DNA from: Lachnospiraceae bacterium
Lineage (GTDB): Bacteria; Bacillota; Clostridia; Lachnospirales; Lachnospiraceae
Assembly (NCBI GenBank): GCA_015056925.1
Contig: SVFJ01000025.1
Location: forward strand, 1 to 37,094
DNA: 37,094 nucleotides
Direction of reading: 5' to 3'
The notes beneath the pieces were generated by a model, which worked only from the letters and a program-made list of their open reading frames with translations, had not been told where the DNA came from and made no database searches. Below, in pieces: positions 18,127 through 27,371 of the stretch; the first letter of the stretch is position 1, and every line of letters begins with the position of its first letter. The position numbers were made by a program, and so were the translations under genes.

Positions 18127-18165
18127 AACGAAACAAAATGTGAGATAAAAGGAAGGATGAAAGGT

Positions 18166-19026
18166 ATGGAGCTTCGTACAGCAGCGTCTCCAAGAGACGT
18201 AAAGCATTATACAACTGAGAGATTAAGAGAAGAGTTTTTAATTGATGATTTATTCAAGGTAGGAGAGATTAAGTTAGTATACAGTCATATCGACCGTATT
18301 ATCACAGGTTCAGCTGTTCCTGTTGAGCCAATCGTATTAACAGCAGGAGACGAGCTTAGAGCAGATTATTTCTGCCAGAGAAGAGAGCTTGGTGTGATTA
18401 ATATCGGACCTGCAGGTATCATTACGATTGACGGTAAGAAGTATGAGGTAGGACATAAGGAAGGTATGTATATCGGTATGGGCTCTAAGGATATTACATT
18501 TGAGTCAGCAGATGCTAAGAATCCTGCAAAGTTCTATTTCCACAGTGCACCTGCACACAAGACTTATCCTACTAAGTTAATCAAGCCGGAAGGAACACCT
18601 TCTGAGGATGTTGTTATTATCAAGGATGAGAATAAGGTTGAGTTAGGATGTCTTGAGGATGCAAACCACAGAGTTATCAACAAGTACATCTTACCGGGTC
18701 AGGTAGAGAGCTGTCAGCTTGTTATGGGTATGACATGCCTTAAGCCGGGAAGCGTATGGAATACAATGCCATGCCATACACATGACAGACGTATGGAGGT
18801 TTATTTATACTTTGATATGCCTGAGGATGCATTTGTTATGCATTACATGGGAGAGCCACAGGAGACAAGACACATCGTTATGAGAAATGAGCAGGCCGTT
18901 ATTTCTCCAAGCTGGTCTATCCATTCCGGTTCAGGCAGCCGTGCTTACACATTTATCTGGGGTATGGTTGGTGAGAATCAGGCATTCGATGATATGGATG
19001 GCGTAAGAAATCAGGATATCATGTAA
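18166..19026 (+). CDS. kduI: 5-keto-4-deoxyuronate isomerase
   Basis: 286 residues. It converts 5-keto-4-deoxyuronate, from unsaturated galacturonate released by pectate lyases, to 2,5-diketo-3-deoxygluconate. The cupin fold and zinc ligands are intact: H204 and H206 in MPCHTHDRRMEV, E211 in the same motif and H253 in SWSIHSGSG, matching the E. coli set with a steady offset of eight. Also diagnostic are YSHIDRII, RRELGVINIG and FIWGMVGENQ. The start at 18166 (MELRTAASP) is preferred to the ATG at 18157 because AAGGAAGG (18149-18156) is 9 nt before it and touches the earlier ATG; it also aligns with the E. coli start MDVRQS. It is divergent from its likely repressor. The next enzyme, KduD, is not in the window. 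Confidence 0.97.
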   Translation: MELRTAASPRDVKHYTTERLREEFLIDDLFKVGEIKLVYSHIDRIITGSAVPVEPIVLTAGDELRADYFCQRRELGVINIGPAGIITIDGKKYEVGHKEGMYIGMGSKDITFESADAKNPAKFYFHSAPAHKTYPTKLIKPEGTPSEDVVIIKDENKVELGCLEDANHRVINKYILPGQVESCQLVMGMTCLKPGSVWNTMPCHTHDRRMEVYLYFDMPEDAFVMHYMGEPQETRHIVMRNEQAVISPSWSIHSGSGSRAYTFIWGMVGENQAFDDMDGVRNQDIM

Positions 19027-19044
19027 TTTGAGCAGGAGTCATAC

Positions 19045-21285
19045 ATGAAGAGAAAATACTATAATTACGCACAAGCATTTGTTGTGAACTTTTTGATTGC
19101 GTTTATAGTGTTTGGATATTATATGCTTAAGGAAAAGGGATTGTTTACGTTAACAAATGATTTTAATACGCAAACAATTCCTTTTACTAAGTTAACACTG
19201 GATGCAATTCATGAACAAGGTGGTTTGTGGAACTGGCATATTGATTTGGGAACAAATCTAATTTCAAGCATGAGTATTACAACACTGGGAAGTCCTGTTT
19301 TTTGGCTGTTTAGTTGGTGCAAGGGAGAAAATGTACTTTATATTATCGGTTGGCAATATATTATAAAGTATGCCATTATGGGAGTAACATCATATGCCTA
19401 TCTGATTAGATATACGTCAAAACATAGAACAGCTATGATTGGAAGTGTGCTATATGCCTTTTCAGGATTTCAGACGGTCAATTTGATATTCTTTATTTTC
19501 TTTGATGCAGTGGCATTCTTTCCGTTATTATTGATTGCATTTGAGGAAATGATGGAAAAGGATAAAAAGTATTGGTTTGCTGCGTGTGTAGCACTCAATG
19601 CATTTGTAAATTATTATACATTTGTCGGAGAAGTGGTTTTCTTAATTTTATATTACATCGTCAGATATTTTGTATTCGACTGGAAGCGGAGTATTCGAAA
19701 GCTGGGACAGTGTATAACAGAAGGCATATGGGGAATACTGATGGCGGCTGCATTATTCATTCCTTCCATATTTAATATTTTGAGAACTTCGAGAATACAG
19801 GATAATTTGGGAATTGCACACTATTTTGATTTTAATAGAAGGGATATGCTTCAGGTGTTTGCACCTTTCGTTTTTCCGAGTGAGACGATGATGGGAAGGT
19901 CTTATATCCGTGAGGAGGATTGGACGTCAAGAGCTGCATATCTTCCTATGATAGGGATTATTTTTGTGGTGATATTTTTATTTCAAAAGCACAAGGAAAA
20001 GTGGTTAAAAGCCATGTTGTGCGTTTGTATTCCGCTTATGATATTCCCGATTGGAAATGGTTTATTTTCTCTGTTTACGACAATCTATTGCAGATGGTTT
20101 TATATGCCGATATTGCTTATGATACTGGCTTCACTCAAGGCGATTGAGGATGCGGGACGCAGGCCGGTAGTTATCCTTGCCGGTCTGATGTGTGCTTTCT
20201 TCGGAGCCATTTATGTATTCTTTGGATGGTGGGATAAGAACAAATTCCAACTGATATTCAATAAAGAGGCATTTACTGTGATATGGGCAATGGCTCTGAC
20301 AGGTATTATTTGTGTATTATTGATATACTGCATCAAGTGTAAGCAGGAAACACGTGAGAGACTGTTGTTTTTGGGGGTTGCTTTGTTTGCGGTGATAACA
20401 ACCTCATATACCTGCAATCAATATCAGAAGAATGATGGAAAGGATTCTTTCTATTTGGCTGATGAGATAGGTGCAATTGTGCAGCTGGAAGCAGAGGAGG
20501 GGTACCGTTACAGTACGCAGGAGATTAACCAGGGAATGCTTGGGCAGTTTGCAAATGCGAATACTTTTATTTCGACGATAACTGGTTCGATTCCAGAGTT
20601 TTGGAATAGCCTAGGGGAAGACAAGATTCTCTTTAGTCCAATCGGTCCTGAGGGAGCACAAGAGTTACTGTCTATGAGATATATTATTTCTAAAGACATA
20701 AAAGAGGAGTATCTTTTGATAGATACGTTGACTAGTGGACAAGTAACATATTATTTGTATGAGTTGCCACAGTATCTAAGAATTGGTTTTACTTATACCG
20801 AGTATATGTTAAAAAGTGATTTCTTTAAGCTAAATTCATCAATTAGAGCTAAGGTGATGTTGAAGGCATTGGTAATTGAGGATGAGGATGAAGAATTAAT
20901 GCCTAATGGTATGACACGTTTGATGGTAGATGATGTTGATTCAATGTCAGAAGAGAGTATTAAAGATTTGATATCTCTTCATAGCTCAGAGAATTCAGAG
21001 AAGTTTACAATAGCTAGTGATATGTTCTCATGTACAATTCATTCTGATGCAGAGAAGTATGCATTTTTTAGTGTTCCGTATGATAGAGGATGGAGTGCCA
21101 GTGTAAATGGGCAGGAAACGACGATATTGAATATTAATGGCCTGATGGCAGTTCCAGTTATGCCAGGAGAAAATAATATTGTTTTCACATATGAAGATAA
21201 GGTGTTTAAATGTGCTGTTGGAGTTTCCCTCCTATTTATTGGTTTGTGGATTTATAGAATGAAAAAAAGAGATTGTCGTGGATAA
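19045..21285 (+). CDS. YfhO-family multi-spanning membrane protein
   Basis: 746 residues. A membrane region of about 12 segments in the first 440 residues is followed by an extracytoplasmic domain and a last membrane segment near 725-741. The family opening is seen in LTNDFNTQTIPFTK (a D-x-x-x-Q element like those of GT-C glycosyltransferases), and the C-terminal domain ends in the typical FFSVPYDRGWSASVNGQ and then GLMAVPVMPGENNIVFTYE. YfhO proteins are thought to glycosylate lipoteichoic acid or other surface polymers, as shown for Bacillus and Listeria relatives; the substrate here is unknown. AGGAG is 6 nt before the ATG. It follows kduI by 18 nt with no terminator between, so it may be carried on the kduI transcript although the roles seem unrelated. 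Its terminator overlaps the last codons. Confidence 0.88.
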   Translation: MKRKYYNYAQAFVVNFLIAFIVFGYYMLKEKGLFTLTNDFNTQTIPFTKLTLDAIHEQGGLWNWHIDLGTNLISSMSITTLGSPVFWLFSWCKGENVLYIIGWQYIIKYAIMGVTSYAYLIRYTSKHRTAMIGSVLYAFSGFQTVNLIFFIFFDAVAFFPLLLIAFEEMMEKDKKYWFAACVALNAFVNYYTFVGEVVFLILYYIVRYFVFDWKRSIRKLGQCITEGIWGILMAAALFIPSIFNILRTSRIQDNLGIAHYFDFNRRDMLQVFAPFVFPSETMMGRSYIREEDWTSRAAYLPMIGIIFVVIFLFQKHKEKWLKAMLCVCIPLMIFPIGNGLFSLFTTIYCRWFYMPILLMILASLKAIEDAGRRPVVILAGLMCAFFGAIYVFFGWWDKNKFQLIFNKEAFTVIWAMALTGIICVLLIYCIKCKQETRERLLFLGVALFAVITTSYTCNQYQKNDGKDSFYLADEIGAIVQLEAEEGYRYSTQEINQGMLGQFANANTFISTITGSIPEFWNSLGEDKILFSPIGPEGAQELLSMRYIISKDIKEEYLLIDTLTSGQVTYYLYELPQYLRIGFTYTEYMLKSDFFKLNSSIRAKVMLKALVIEDEDEELMPNGMTRLMVDDVDSMSEESIKDLISLHSSENSEKFTIASDMFSCTIHSDAEKYAFFSVPYDRGWSASVNGQETTILNINGLMAVPVMPGENNIVFTYEDKVFKCAVGVSLLFIGLWIYRMKKRDCRG

Positions 21286-21303
21286 TACGACAATCTCTTT
21301 TTT
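21262..21303 (+). terminator. Terminator overlapping the end of the YfhO gene
   Basis: AAAAAAGAGATTGTCGT (21263-21279) and ACGACAATCTCTTTTTT (21287-21303) make a perfect 17-bp stem with a 7-nt loop. The 5' arm encodes the final residues KKRDCR, and the stop codon lies in the loop. Confidence 0.92.
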
Positions 21304-21452
21304 ATAGTAAGAAATGTGTTGAGGCTACAAAATAAGATATTTGATTTAATTGACTGATAATATTGCACGAAAATAAAAAATATTGTATTATTTATATAAT
21401 AATATTAAATTTTGCGATAATGAGTTTCTGTTATTACAAAGGGGCAAAGAAA

Positions 21453-23189
21453 ATGAAGATGAAAGCTATGTTTAAGAAAAATGAAAAACCAGTGGTAAAA
21501 GCAAATGAAAAACTAAAGAACATGAAGGTTGGAAAAAAGCTGAATTACGGCTTTAATATTGCTTTAGTAGCTTTAGTTGGGGCAATATTAGTAGGTTTTC
21601 TTGGAATGATTTTCATTAATAGCCAGTTGGCAAATTATAATGAAAAATACTATACGAATAATGACCTTCAGCTAGAGATTCGTAAGGATTTACAGATGGT
21701 AGGTAAGCAGGTGCTTTGGTCATTGACTACCAAGGATAAAAATACAACCGCAGACAGATTGGCGATAGCAGCAGAATATGCAGGTTATATTGATGCAAAT
21801 CTCGAGACTTTGGCGGCAAATTTTGATGATGAAGAATTGTGTGCAAGATTGCGGGCTGCGGTAGAAGCCTTACAGGTTGAGAGAGAAGAGATAATGGTTC
21901 TTGCAGGTGAGAATCTTATTAATATGGCATTGCTTGAATACAATGAGCAGTATTCTGTGGCAAGTGATGCAGTGCAGGAGATTCTGATTGAAATCGGACA
22001 TAAGGTAGATGAACAAGCAAGCTATGCATATATGTCATCTAGAATATTTGGATATGTTATGCAAGGCTTCTTAGGCGCCATAGGAATTGTAGCGTTTATC
22101 ATAGTAATGAGAGTATCAAAGAAAATTACGGTAACAATCTGTGATCCGCTTAAGGAAATCGGAGTTGCTGCAACCAAGCTAGAAGAAGGCGATTTAAATA
22201 TCGAAATTGCATATACTAGTGAGGATGAACTTGGTGAACTGGCTGAGAATTTCAGAACTACTTGTGAACAGATTAAAATAGTGATTCATGATGCAGGAGA
22301 GATACTGGTACAAATGGCAGACGGTAATTTTGACATCCATAGTAATGCAAGAGACCGTTATGTTGGCGAGTTTGAAGTATTGCTTCTGAGTATGAGAAAG
22401 ATGAGAGACCAGCTGTCTGACACCTTCCGTCAGATGAATGAAGCAGCAGAGCAGGTAAATATAGGTGCAACGCAGATGGCAGATAGTGCTCAGGAGCTTG
22501 CAGAAGGTGCAACAGAGCAGGCAGGGGCAGTGCAGGAATTAACAGCAACTGTAGATGATGTTAACAATATTTCGGAACAGAGTGCTAAGGCAGCATCTGA
22601 GGCAGCCCAAAATACAGAAGAAACCGCTAAAAATGCACAGCAAAGTACAGAAGAAATTAAGCATTTGACAGAGGCAATGGCGGGTATTACAGAGACTTCA
22701 AAAGAAATCGAGAATATCATCGGTGCGATTGAGGATATTGCAGAGCAGACAAATCTTTTGTCATTAAATGCGTCTATTGAGGCAGCAAGAGCAGGTGAAG
22801 CAGGTAAGGGTTTTGCTGTAGTAGCAGATCAGATTGGAAAGCTTGCAGCAGAAAGTGCACAGTCAGCAGTTATGACAAGAGAATTGATTAGTAAGTCATT
22901 AGAGCAGATTGAGAAGGGTAATGATATTACCAATCATACAGCGAAGAGTATTGAAGAGGTTATTCAGAGTATGGCAGAGTTTGCAAATGTTGCATCGCAG
23001 TCAGCAGAAGCATCGAATACACAGGTAGATATGCTTAAGCAGGTTGGTGATGGAATAGAGCAGATTAGCACGGTTGTACAGAGTAACTCGGCGGCAGCAC
23101 AGCAGACCTCAGCAATAAGTGAGGAGCTTGCAGCACAGGCCGAGCAATTAAAAGAAATGATTAATCAGTTTAAGCTTCCAAGGGATTAA
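21453..23189 (+). CDS. Methyl-accepting chemotaxis protein
   Basis: 578 residues. TM1 at about 33-55, an extracytoplasmic helical domain (about 56-195, four-helix-bundle type), TM2 at about 197-219, a HAMP domain, then the long signalling coiled coil. The hairpin tip that binds CheA/CheW reads [35 protein letters not shown] in pieces: [18 protein letters not shown] and [15 protein letters not shown], near 424-458. The start at 21453 is chosen because AAAGGGG lies 8 nt before it; the frame is open further up, but that part has no ribosome-binding site and would add an odd hydrophobic stretch. The ligand is unknown. It is followed by a debranching enzyme and, after that, a CheY, so chemotaxis and glycogen genes alternate here. 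Confidence 0.95.
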   Translation: MKMKAMFKKNEKPVVKANEKLKNMKVGKKLNYGFNIALVALVGAILVGFLGMIFINSQLANYNEKYYTNNDLQLEIRKDLQMVGKQVLWSLTTKDKNTTADRLAIAAEYAGYIDANLETLAANFDDEELCARLRAAVEALQVEREEIMVLAGENLINMALLEYNEQYSVASDAVQEILIEIGHKVDEQASYAYMSSRIFGYVMQGFLGAIGIVAFIIVMRVSKKITVTICDPLKEIGVAATKLEEGDLNIEIAYTSEDELGELAENFRTTCEQIKIVIHDAGEILVQMADGNFDIHSNARDRYVGEFEVLLLSMRKMRDQLSDTFRQMNEAAEQVNIGATQMADSAQELAEGATEQAGAVQELTATVDDVNNISEQSAKAASEAAQNTEETAKNAQQSTEEIKHLTEAMAGITETSKEIENIIGAIEDIAEQTNLLSLNASIEAARAGEAGKGFAVVADQIGKLAAESAQSAVMTRELISKSLEQIEKGNDITNHTAKSIEEVIQSMAEFANVASQSAEASNTQVDMLKQVGDGIEQISTVVQSNSAAAQQTSAISEELAAQAEQLKEMINQFKLPRD

Positions 23190-23275
23190 GCTGAATAAAT
23201 GGAATAAAATACCACAAAATATGCACCGGGTATCGGATATACTTGATGTATATTTTTAGAAAGGAAGGGATTCCT

Positions 23276-25357
23276 ATGTATTTTGCACCACTGGAAGAAA
23301 TTAATGGATTTAAGGTGAGACCGGGAGAATATCTCCACAATGGCGCAACTATGGTGGAGGGAGGTATCAGTTTTACGATACATTCTAACGGTGCAACTGC
23401 ATGTACCTTATGTTTGTTCCGCGAGGGAGAGGAGGTACCCTATGCGGAAATTCCGTATCCGGAGTCCTATCGAATTGGAAATGTTTTTTCCATGACAGTA
23501 TTTGACTTGAATCCGGAGGAATTTGAGTATGCGTACCGTTTGGACGGTCCTTATGATTTAAAAAAGGGACTTTTGTTTGACGGTGCCAATTATATTTTAG
23601 ACCCCTATGCAAAAGCAGTAACAGGCCAGCGTATCTGGGGAGAAAGAAGTCAGCAAAATCAGAAATTTTATAAAGCGAGGGTGGTAACAGGAACCTATGA
23701 TTGGGGTGATTTCCCACAGCCTAACCGTGAGTTCAAGGATATGATTGTCTATGAAATGCATGTGCGAGGCTTCACCAAGGATTATTCCTCAGGTGTTGAG
23801 CACAGGGGAACCTTTGCAGGAATCAAAGAGAAGATTCCATATTTATTAGAGCTGGGTGTAAATACCTTAGAGCTTATGCCGATATTTGAGTTTGATGAAA
23901 TGGAGGATATGCGTGTTCATGATGGCACGATTCTCTATAATTACTGGGGATATAGTCCTGTCAGCTTTTTTTCACCAAACACCAGCTATGCAGCAGCAAT
24001 GGAGCACAATCGTGAGGGACAGGAGCTTAAAGAGTTAATTAGAGAGCTTCACCAGCACGGTATTGAAGTCATTTTGGATGTTGTGTTTAACCATACGGCT
24101 GAAGGTAATGAAATGGGACCGACCTTTAGCTTTAAGGGAATTGATAATAATATTTATTATATGCTGACACCGGATGGAAAGTACTATAATTTTAGTGGCT
24201 GCGGTAACGTAATGAACTGTAATCATCCGATTGTACAGCAGTTTGTTTTGGAATGTTTACGTTATTGGGTGGTGGAGTACCGTGTGGACGGTTTCCGATT
24301 TGACCTTGCATCCATCATGGGAAGAAATGAAGACGGTTCGCCGATGAGTAAGCCTCCTCTATTGCAAAGTCTTGCCTTTGACCCGATATTGGGCAAGGTA
24401 AAGCTGATTGCAGAAGCATGGGATGCCGGCGGTCTTTATCAGGTAGGAAGCTTTCCGGCGTGGAACCGCTGGGCTGAGTGGAACGGCAAATACCGTGATG
24501 ATATGCGATGCTTTTTGAAGGGCGATTATGGTATGGCTCAGGCTGCAATTAGCCGTATTACGGGCTCTTTAGACCTGTATAATCCTGAAAAGCGCGGTGA
24601 GAATGCGTCGGTTAATTTTATTAACTGCCATGATGGATTTACTCTTTATGACCTGTATGCTTACAACCAAAAGCACAATGAAAAGAATGGTTGGAGCAAT
24701 ACGGATGGTGACGACCATAACAACAGTTGGAACTGTGGCGTAGAGGGAGAGACGGATTCGCAGGAGGTATTGGAGCTTAGAAACCGCATGAGGAAGAATG
24801 CTTTCGCTGTGTTGATGTGCAGCAGAGGTTCGGCCATGTTTCTTGCAGGAGATGAGTTCTGTAATACACAGTTTGGAAATAATAATGCATATTGTCAGGA
24901 CAGTTATATCTCGTGGCTGGATTGGGATAGAAAAGAGCAGTATTCGGAAATGTTTGAGTTCTGTAAATATATGATACAGATTCGTAAAAATCATCCGATT
25001 TTGCATGGACACTCAGGAAATTGCGGTTGTGGATTCCCTGAGGTAAGTGTGCACAATAAGACTGCGTGGAACAGTCATTGTGATGGAGATACCAAGACAA
25101 TCGGTGTCATGTTTGCGGGTAGAAATGCGGATAATACAGAAGATGATGTAATCTATATAGGTATCAATGCTTTCTGGGAACCGCAGGAGGTACAATTGCC
25201 GAATCTGCCCCTTGGAAGAAAGTGGCGAATCCTTGTGAATACTGAGTTTTCGCATACACCGGATGTTGATTATCAGACATTGACGCAGTGGAAAGGTCAT
25301 GAAGCCATTGTCATGTGTCCGCGAAGTGTCGTGGTAGCAGTAGTTGAGAAGTGGTAA
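23276..25357 (+). CDS. glgX: Glycogen debranching enzyme (GlgX/isoamylase type, GH13)
   Basis: 693 residues. It hydrolyses alpha-1,6 branch links in glycogen or limit dextrins. An N-terminal CBM48-type beta domain (about 10-115) precedes a GH13 barrel with all four family regions: DVVFNHTAEG (I), VDGFRFDLASI with nucleophile D343 (II), IAEAWDAGG with acid/base E380 (III) and NCHDGF (IV). The stretches WGYSPVSFFSPN and GDEFCNTQFGNNNAYCQD are typical of the GlgX/isoamylase group rather than pullulanase. No signal peptide, so it acts inside the cell. AAAGGAAGG stands before the ATG at 23276 and excludes the longer reading from 23243. It works with the phosphorylase (27434) and 4-alpha-glucanotransferase (31770) further on. 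An AT-rich hairpin follows the stop. Confidence 0.93.
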   Translation: MYFAPLEEINGFKVRPGEYLHNGATMVEGGISFTIHSNGATACTLCLFREGEEVPYAEIPYPESYRIGNVFSMTVFDLNPEEFEYAYRLDGPYDLKKGLLFDGANYILDPYAKAVTGQRIWGERSQQNQKFYKARVVTGTYDWGDFPQPNREFKDMIVYEMHVRGFTKDYSSGVEHRGTFAGIKEKIPYLLELGVNTLELMPIFEFDEMEDMRVHDGTILYNYWGYSPVSFFSPNTSYAAAMEHNREGQELKELIRELHQHGIEVILDVVFNHTAEGNEMGPTFSFKGIDNNIYYMLTPDGKYYNFSGCGNVMNCNHPIVQQFVLECLRYWVVEYRVDGFRFDLASIMGRNEDGSPMSKPPLLQSLAFDPILGKVKLIAEAWDAGGLYQVGSFPAWNRWAEWNGKYRDDMRCFLKGDYGMAQAAISRITGSLDLYNPEKRGENASVNFINCHDGFTLYDLYAYNQKHNEKNGWSNTDGDDHNNSWNCGVEGETDSQEVLELRNRMRKNAFAVLMCSRGSAMFLAGDEFCNTQFGNNNAYCQDSYISWLDWDRKEQYSEMFEFCKYMIQIRKNHPILHGHSGNCGCGFPEVSVHNKTAWNSHCDGDTKTIGVMFAGRNADNTEDDVIYIGINAFWEPQEVQLPNLPLGRKWRILVNTEFSHTPDVDYQTLTQWKGHEAIVMCPRSVVVAVVEKW

Positions 25358-25360
25358 AAT

Positions 25361-25401
25361 AATTGACAATTTATAAATAATATATTTCCAAATTGTCAAT
25401 T
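25361..25401. other. AT-rich 12-bp hairpin after glgX
   Basis: AATTGACAATTT (25361-25372) and AAATTGTCAATT (25390-25401) form a perfect 12-bp stem around a 17-nt AT-rich loop, starting 3 nt after the glgX stop. No T run follows, so it is a weak terminator at best; it may protect the 3' end of the message. Confidence 0.6.
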
Positions 25402-25430
25402 ATAATGTATAATGTATTGTGAACAGTGCG

Positions 25431-25640
25431 AAAAATCAGGCAGTGCCGAGTGTACTATTTGATTTTTGTACTCATAATAACGAGCAAACCGTCTGCGAAG
25501 CAGACAGTGAGTACGAAGTACGAGTTTGCGCGAGCAAAAAATCAAGCGGCACGTAAGTGACATTTGATTTTTGCCGTGACAACGAGCAAACCGTCTGCGA
25601 AGCAGACAATGAGCGCGAAGTGCGAGTTTGCGAGTGGCGA
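25431..25640. repeat. Two tandem copies of a ~105-bp structured, non-coding repeat
   Basis: The 340 bp between glgX and cheY hold no gene but two copies of one element (25431-25536 and 25537-about 25640). Each begins with a hairpin AAAAATCA...TGATTTTT (25431-25438/25460-25467; 25537-25545/25564-25572), with a variable loop. Then comes a 51-bp core, 25480-25530 and 25582-25632, identical at 47 of 51 positions. The core can fold as an outer stem GCAAAC/GTTTGC enclosing two hairpins: GTCTGC-GAA-GCAGAC, and GTAC-GAA-GTAC in copy 1 or GCGC-GAA-GTGC in copy 2. Three of the four differences keep the second stem paired. It looks like a dispersed REP/MITE-like palindromic element; its ends are not certain and no transposase is present. 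Confidence 0.85.
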
Positions 25641-25697
25641 GTGGCAAGTAACTAGTACAGAACGATAAATATATAATATATGAAAGGCGGTAGCATA

Positions 25698-26060
25698 ATG
25701 GCGAAAGTATTGGTAGTGGACGACGCAGCATTTATGCGTATGTCTATACAGAAAATGTTGGAGCCTCATGGCCATGAAATGATAGGAGAAGCAGAGAACG
25801 GTGTGGAGGCAATCAAGAAATATATGGAGTTGAAGCCGGACATTGTTCTTTTGGATATTACCATGCCGGAGATGAACGGTGTAGAAGCCTTGAAACAGAT
25901 TAAGGAAAAGGACCCGAATGCGAAGGTGGTTATTTGTTCGGCAATGGGACAGCAGGCGATGGTTGCCCAGGCGATTCAGTATGGAGCGAAGGATTTTGTT
26001 GTAAAGCCTTTTGAGGTAGAACGACTGATTGCTGCTATTGACAGAGTTATGGGTAAATAG
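25698..26060 (+). CDS. cheY: CheY-like single-domain response regulator
   Basis: 120 residues, a lone receiver domain. Phospho-acceptor D53 lies in IVLLDITMPEMNG, the acidic pair is D8/D9 in VVDDAAFMR, the switch Ser is S81 (ICSAMGQQ) and the conserved lysine K103 (VVKPF). VDDAAFMRM, DITMPEMNG and CSAMGQQ closely resemble Bacillus CheY, which on phosphorylation binds the flagellar switch. AAAGGCGG serves the ATG at 25698. It stands alone with its own terminator, some 2.5 kb after the chemoreceptor, and not in a che operon, so this may be an extra CheY copy or a general receiver protein. Confidence 0.9.
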   Translation: MAKVLVVDDAAFMRMSIQKMLEPHGHEMIGEAENGVEAIKKYMELKPDIVLLDITMPEMNGVEALKQIKEKDPNAKVVICSAMGQQAMVAQAIQYGAKDFVVKPFEVERLIAAIDRVMGK

Positions 26061-26091
26061 TCATTGGAAGTTTTAGGAAAAAATTGAAAAT

Positions 26092-26115
26092 AGCGGTTTA
26101 CAAACCGCTGTTTTT
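26092..26115 (+). terminator. Terminator after cheY
   Basis: AGCGGTTT (26092-26099) pairs with AAACCGCT (26102-26109) around a very short loop, followed by G and five T. Confidence 0.88.
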
Positions 26116-26128
26116 ATTGTATGATTAA

Positions 26129-26154
26129 GAAAACGTTTTCCGAAAAACGTTTTC
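26129..26154. promoter_or_regulatory. Tandem LacI-family operators upstream of the glycogen-locus regulator
   Basis: GAAAACGTTTTC (26129-26140) is a perfect 12-bp palindrome; 14 bp on, centre to centre, AAAACGTTTT (26144-26153) repeats its core. The central CG and A/T arms are the LacI/GalR-type operator pattern. They lie about 80-100 bp before the TTG start of the LacI-family gene at 26232, suggesting autoregulation. The cheY terminator ends just before them. Confidence 0.65.
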
Positions 26155-26231
26155 TGCTTGTGTGGCTTGAGAGAAAACGATAGACGCATGAGGAAAGGTT
26201 TACGGTCCGATATTTAGTAAGGAGTGATAGC

Positions 26232-27305
26232 TTGGTTTCCATTAAGGATGTTGCCAAGCATGCAGGTGTAGCAATATCTACAGTATCTAAGGTTCTGAAT
26301 AAGTATCCGAATGTCAGTGAGGAGACCAGATTAAAGGTCAATGCGGCAATTGAAGAGCTGGGATTTGTTCCCAATTCTATTGCATCAGCCCTTTCATCTA
26401 AGAAAACAGACAGGGTAGCATTGCTGTTAGATGCGAACAGGCATGCGCAGGCGATTGATGAGATTCCTATGAAATATATTGTAGGAGCCATTAATAAAGC
26501 AAAGGAATTAAATATAGATATCATCACAGTATTCTTTACCATGATTCAGGAGATGAGCGTGGAAGAGGTGACAAGATATTTCCAGTCGCAAAGTATTGAA
26601 GGCTTGATTATTTGCGGATTGTCGAAGCAGGATACCGTGTTGCATGAGTTGATTGCTACGGGCAAGTTCAAGATTGTACTGATTGATGCACCGGGAGTAA
26701 GCGAGAGTACTTCAAGTATTCATATTGACCATAAGCAGGCGCAGTATGAGGTTGCTAAGGAAATGATTGTTACGAATAAAGCAAGCTTTGAGAAGATGTA
26801 CGGAGTAGGCATGAAGGCACCGGATGTTGCGGATGATGAGTTGGGTGATGAACCTTATGAATGGGGTAAGAAGATACTCTATATTGCAGGTAAGCCTAAC
26901 GGTTATGTGTCTGATGAAAGAATGCAGGGGATGCTTCGTTTGGCAGAGGAGTTGGATTTGACACTGACGGTTCAGACAGGTAATTTCAGTGAGCTTCAGG
27001 CGAGAAATATTACTATGGAGTTTGCGGACGAGCAGGATGCCATTGTGTGTGCGTCGGACCTTATGGCGATTGGTGCGATGAAGGCATTGATAGATATGGA
27101 TATTTTCCGACCGGTATGTGGATATGATGGTATTAATCTGATGGGATATGCAGGTAAGCAGATGCATACGGTAAAGCAGGATTTCCAAGAAATTGCAGCA
27201 ACAGCGGTGAAGGAGATTACACGTCTGATGTCTGGTAAGGAAGGAAGAGAAGTGATTGTACCGCATCAGTTGATTCGAATTGAATATAAGGATGTTATTT
27301 CGTAA
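26232..27305 (+). CDS. LacI-family regulator upstream of glycogen phosphorylase
   Basis: 357 residues. The DNA-binding part reads VSIKDVAKHAGVAISTVSKVLN, then a hinge (YPNVSEETRLKVNAAIEELGFVPN in two parts), and the remainder is a sugar-binding-type effector domain (IVCASDLMAIGAMKAL, VCGYDGINLMGYAGKQMHTV). It begins with TTG: AAGGAG (26219-26224) stands 7 nt before it and no ATG is available at that distance, so expression may be low. An insert around residues 175-215 (KMYGVGMKAPDVADDELGDE) is longer than usual and charged. The gene is flanked by tandem operators and followed by glgP, so a role in maltodextrin or glycogen control is likely. Confidence 0.9.
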   Translation: MVSIKDVAKHAGVAISTVSKVLNKYPNVSEETRLKVNAAIEELGFVPNSIASALSSKKTDRVALLLDANRHAQAIDEIPMKYIVGAINKAKELNIDIITVFFTMIQEMSVEEVTRYFQSQSIEGLIICGLSKQDTVLHELIATGKFKIVLIDAPGVSESTSSIHIDHKQAQYEVAKEMIVTNKASFEKMYGVGMKAPDVADDELGDEPYEWGKKILYIAGKPNGYVSDERMQGMLRLAEELDLTLTVQTGNFSELQARNITMEFADEQDAIVCASDLMAIGAMKALIDMDIFRPVCGYDGINLMGYAGKQMHTVKQDFQEIAATAVKEITRLMSGKEGREVIVPHQLIRIEYKDVIS

Positions 27306-27310
27306 GAGAC

Positions 27311-27337
27311 ATCTCGAAAATCTACGATTTTCGAGAT
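27311..27337. terminator. Perfect palindrome after the LacI-family gene
   Basis: ATCTCGAAAATC, loop TAC, GATTTTCGAGAT: a perfect 12-bp stem beginning 6 nt after the stop. Only TTT...-poor sequence (TTGGCG) follows, so it is a weak intrinsic terminator or a 3'-end stabiliser. Confidence 0.6.
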
Positions 27338-27371
27338 TTGGCGTATCTGTTAAATGAAAGTGGAAAAGATA

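Noticed and set aside
21333-21420. Sigma-28-type promoter before the chemoreceptor
   Set aside because: ACTGATAA and TGCGATAA resemble the -10 element, but neither has a TAAA at 14-15 bp; too weak to annotate.
25396-25775. Minus-strand frames across the twin structured repeats
   Set aside because: They translate palindromic repeat DNA and have no ribosome-binding sites; the resemblance between the two frames follows from the duplication.
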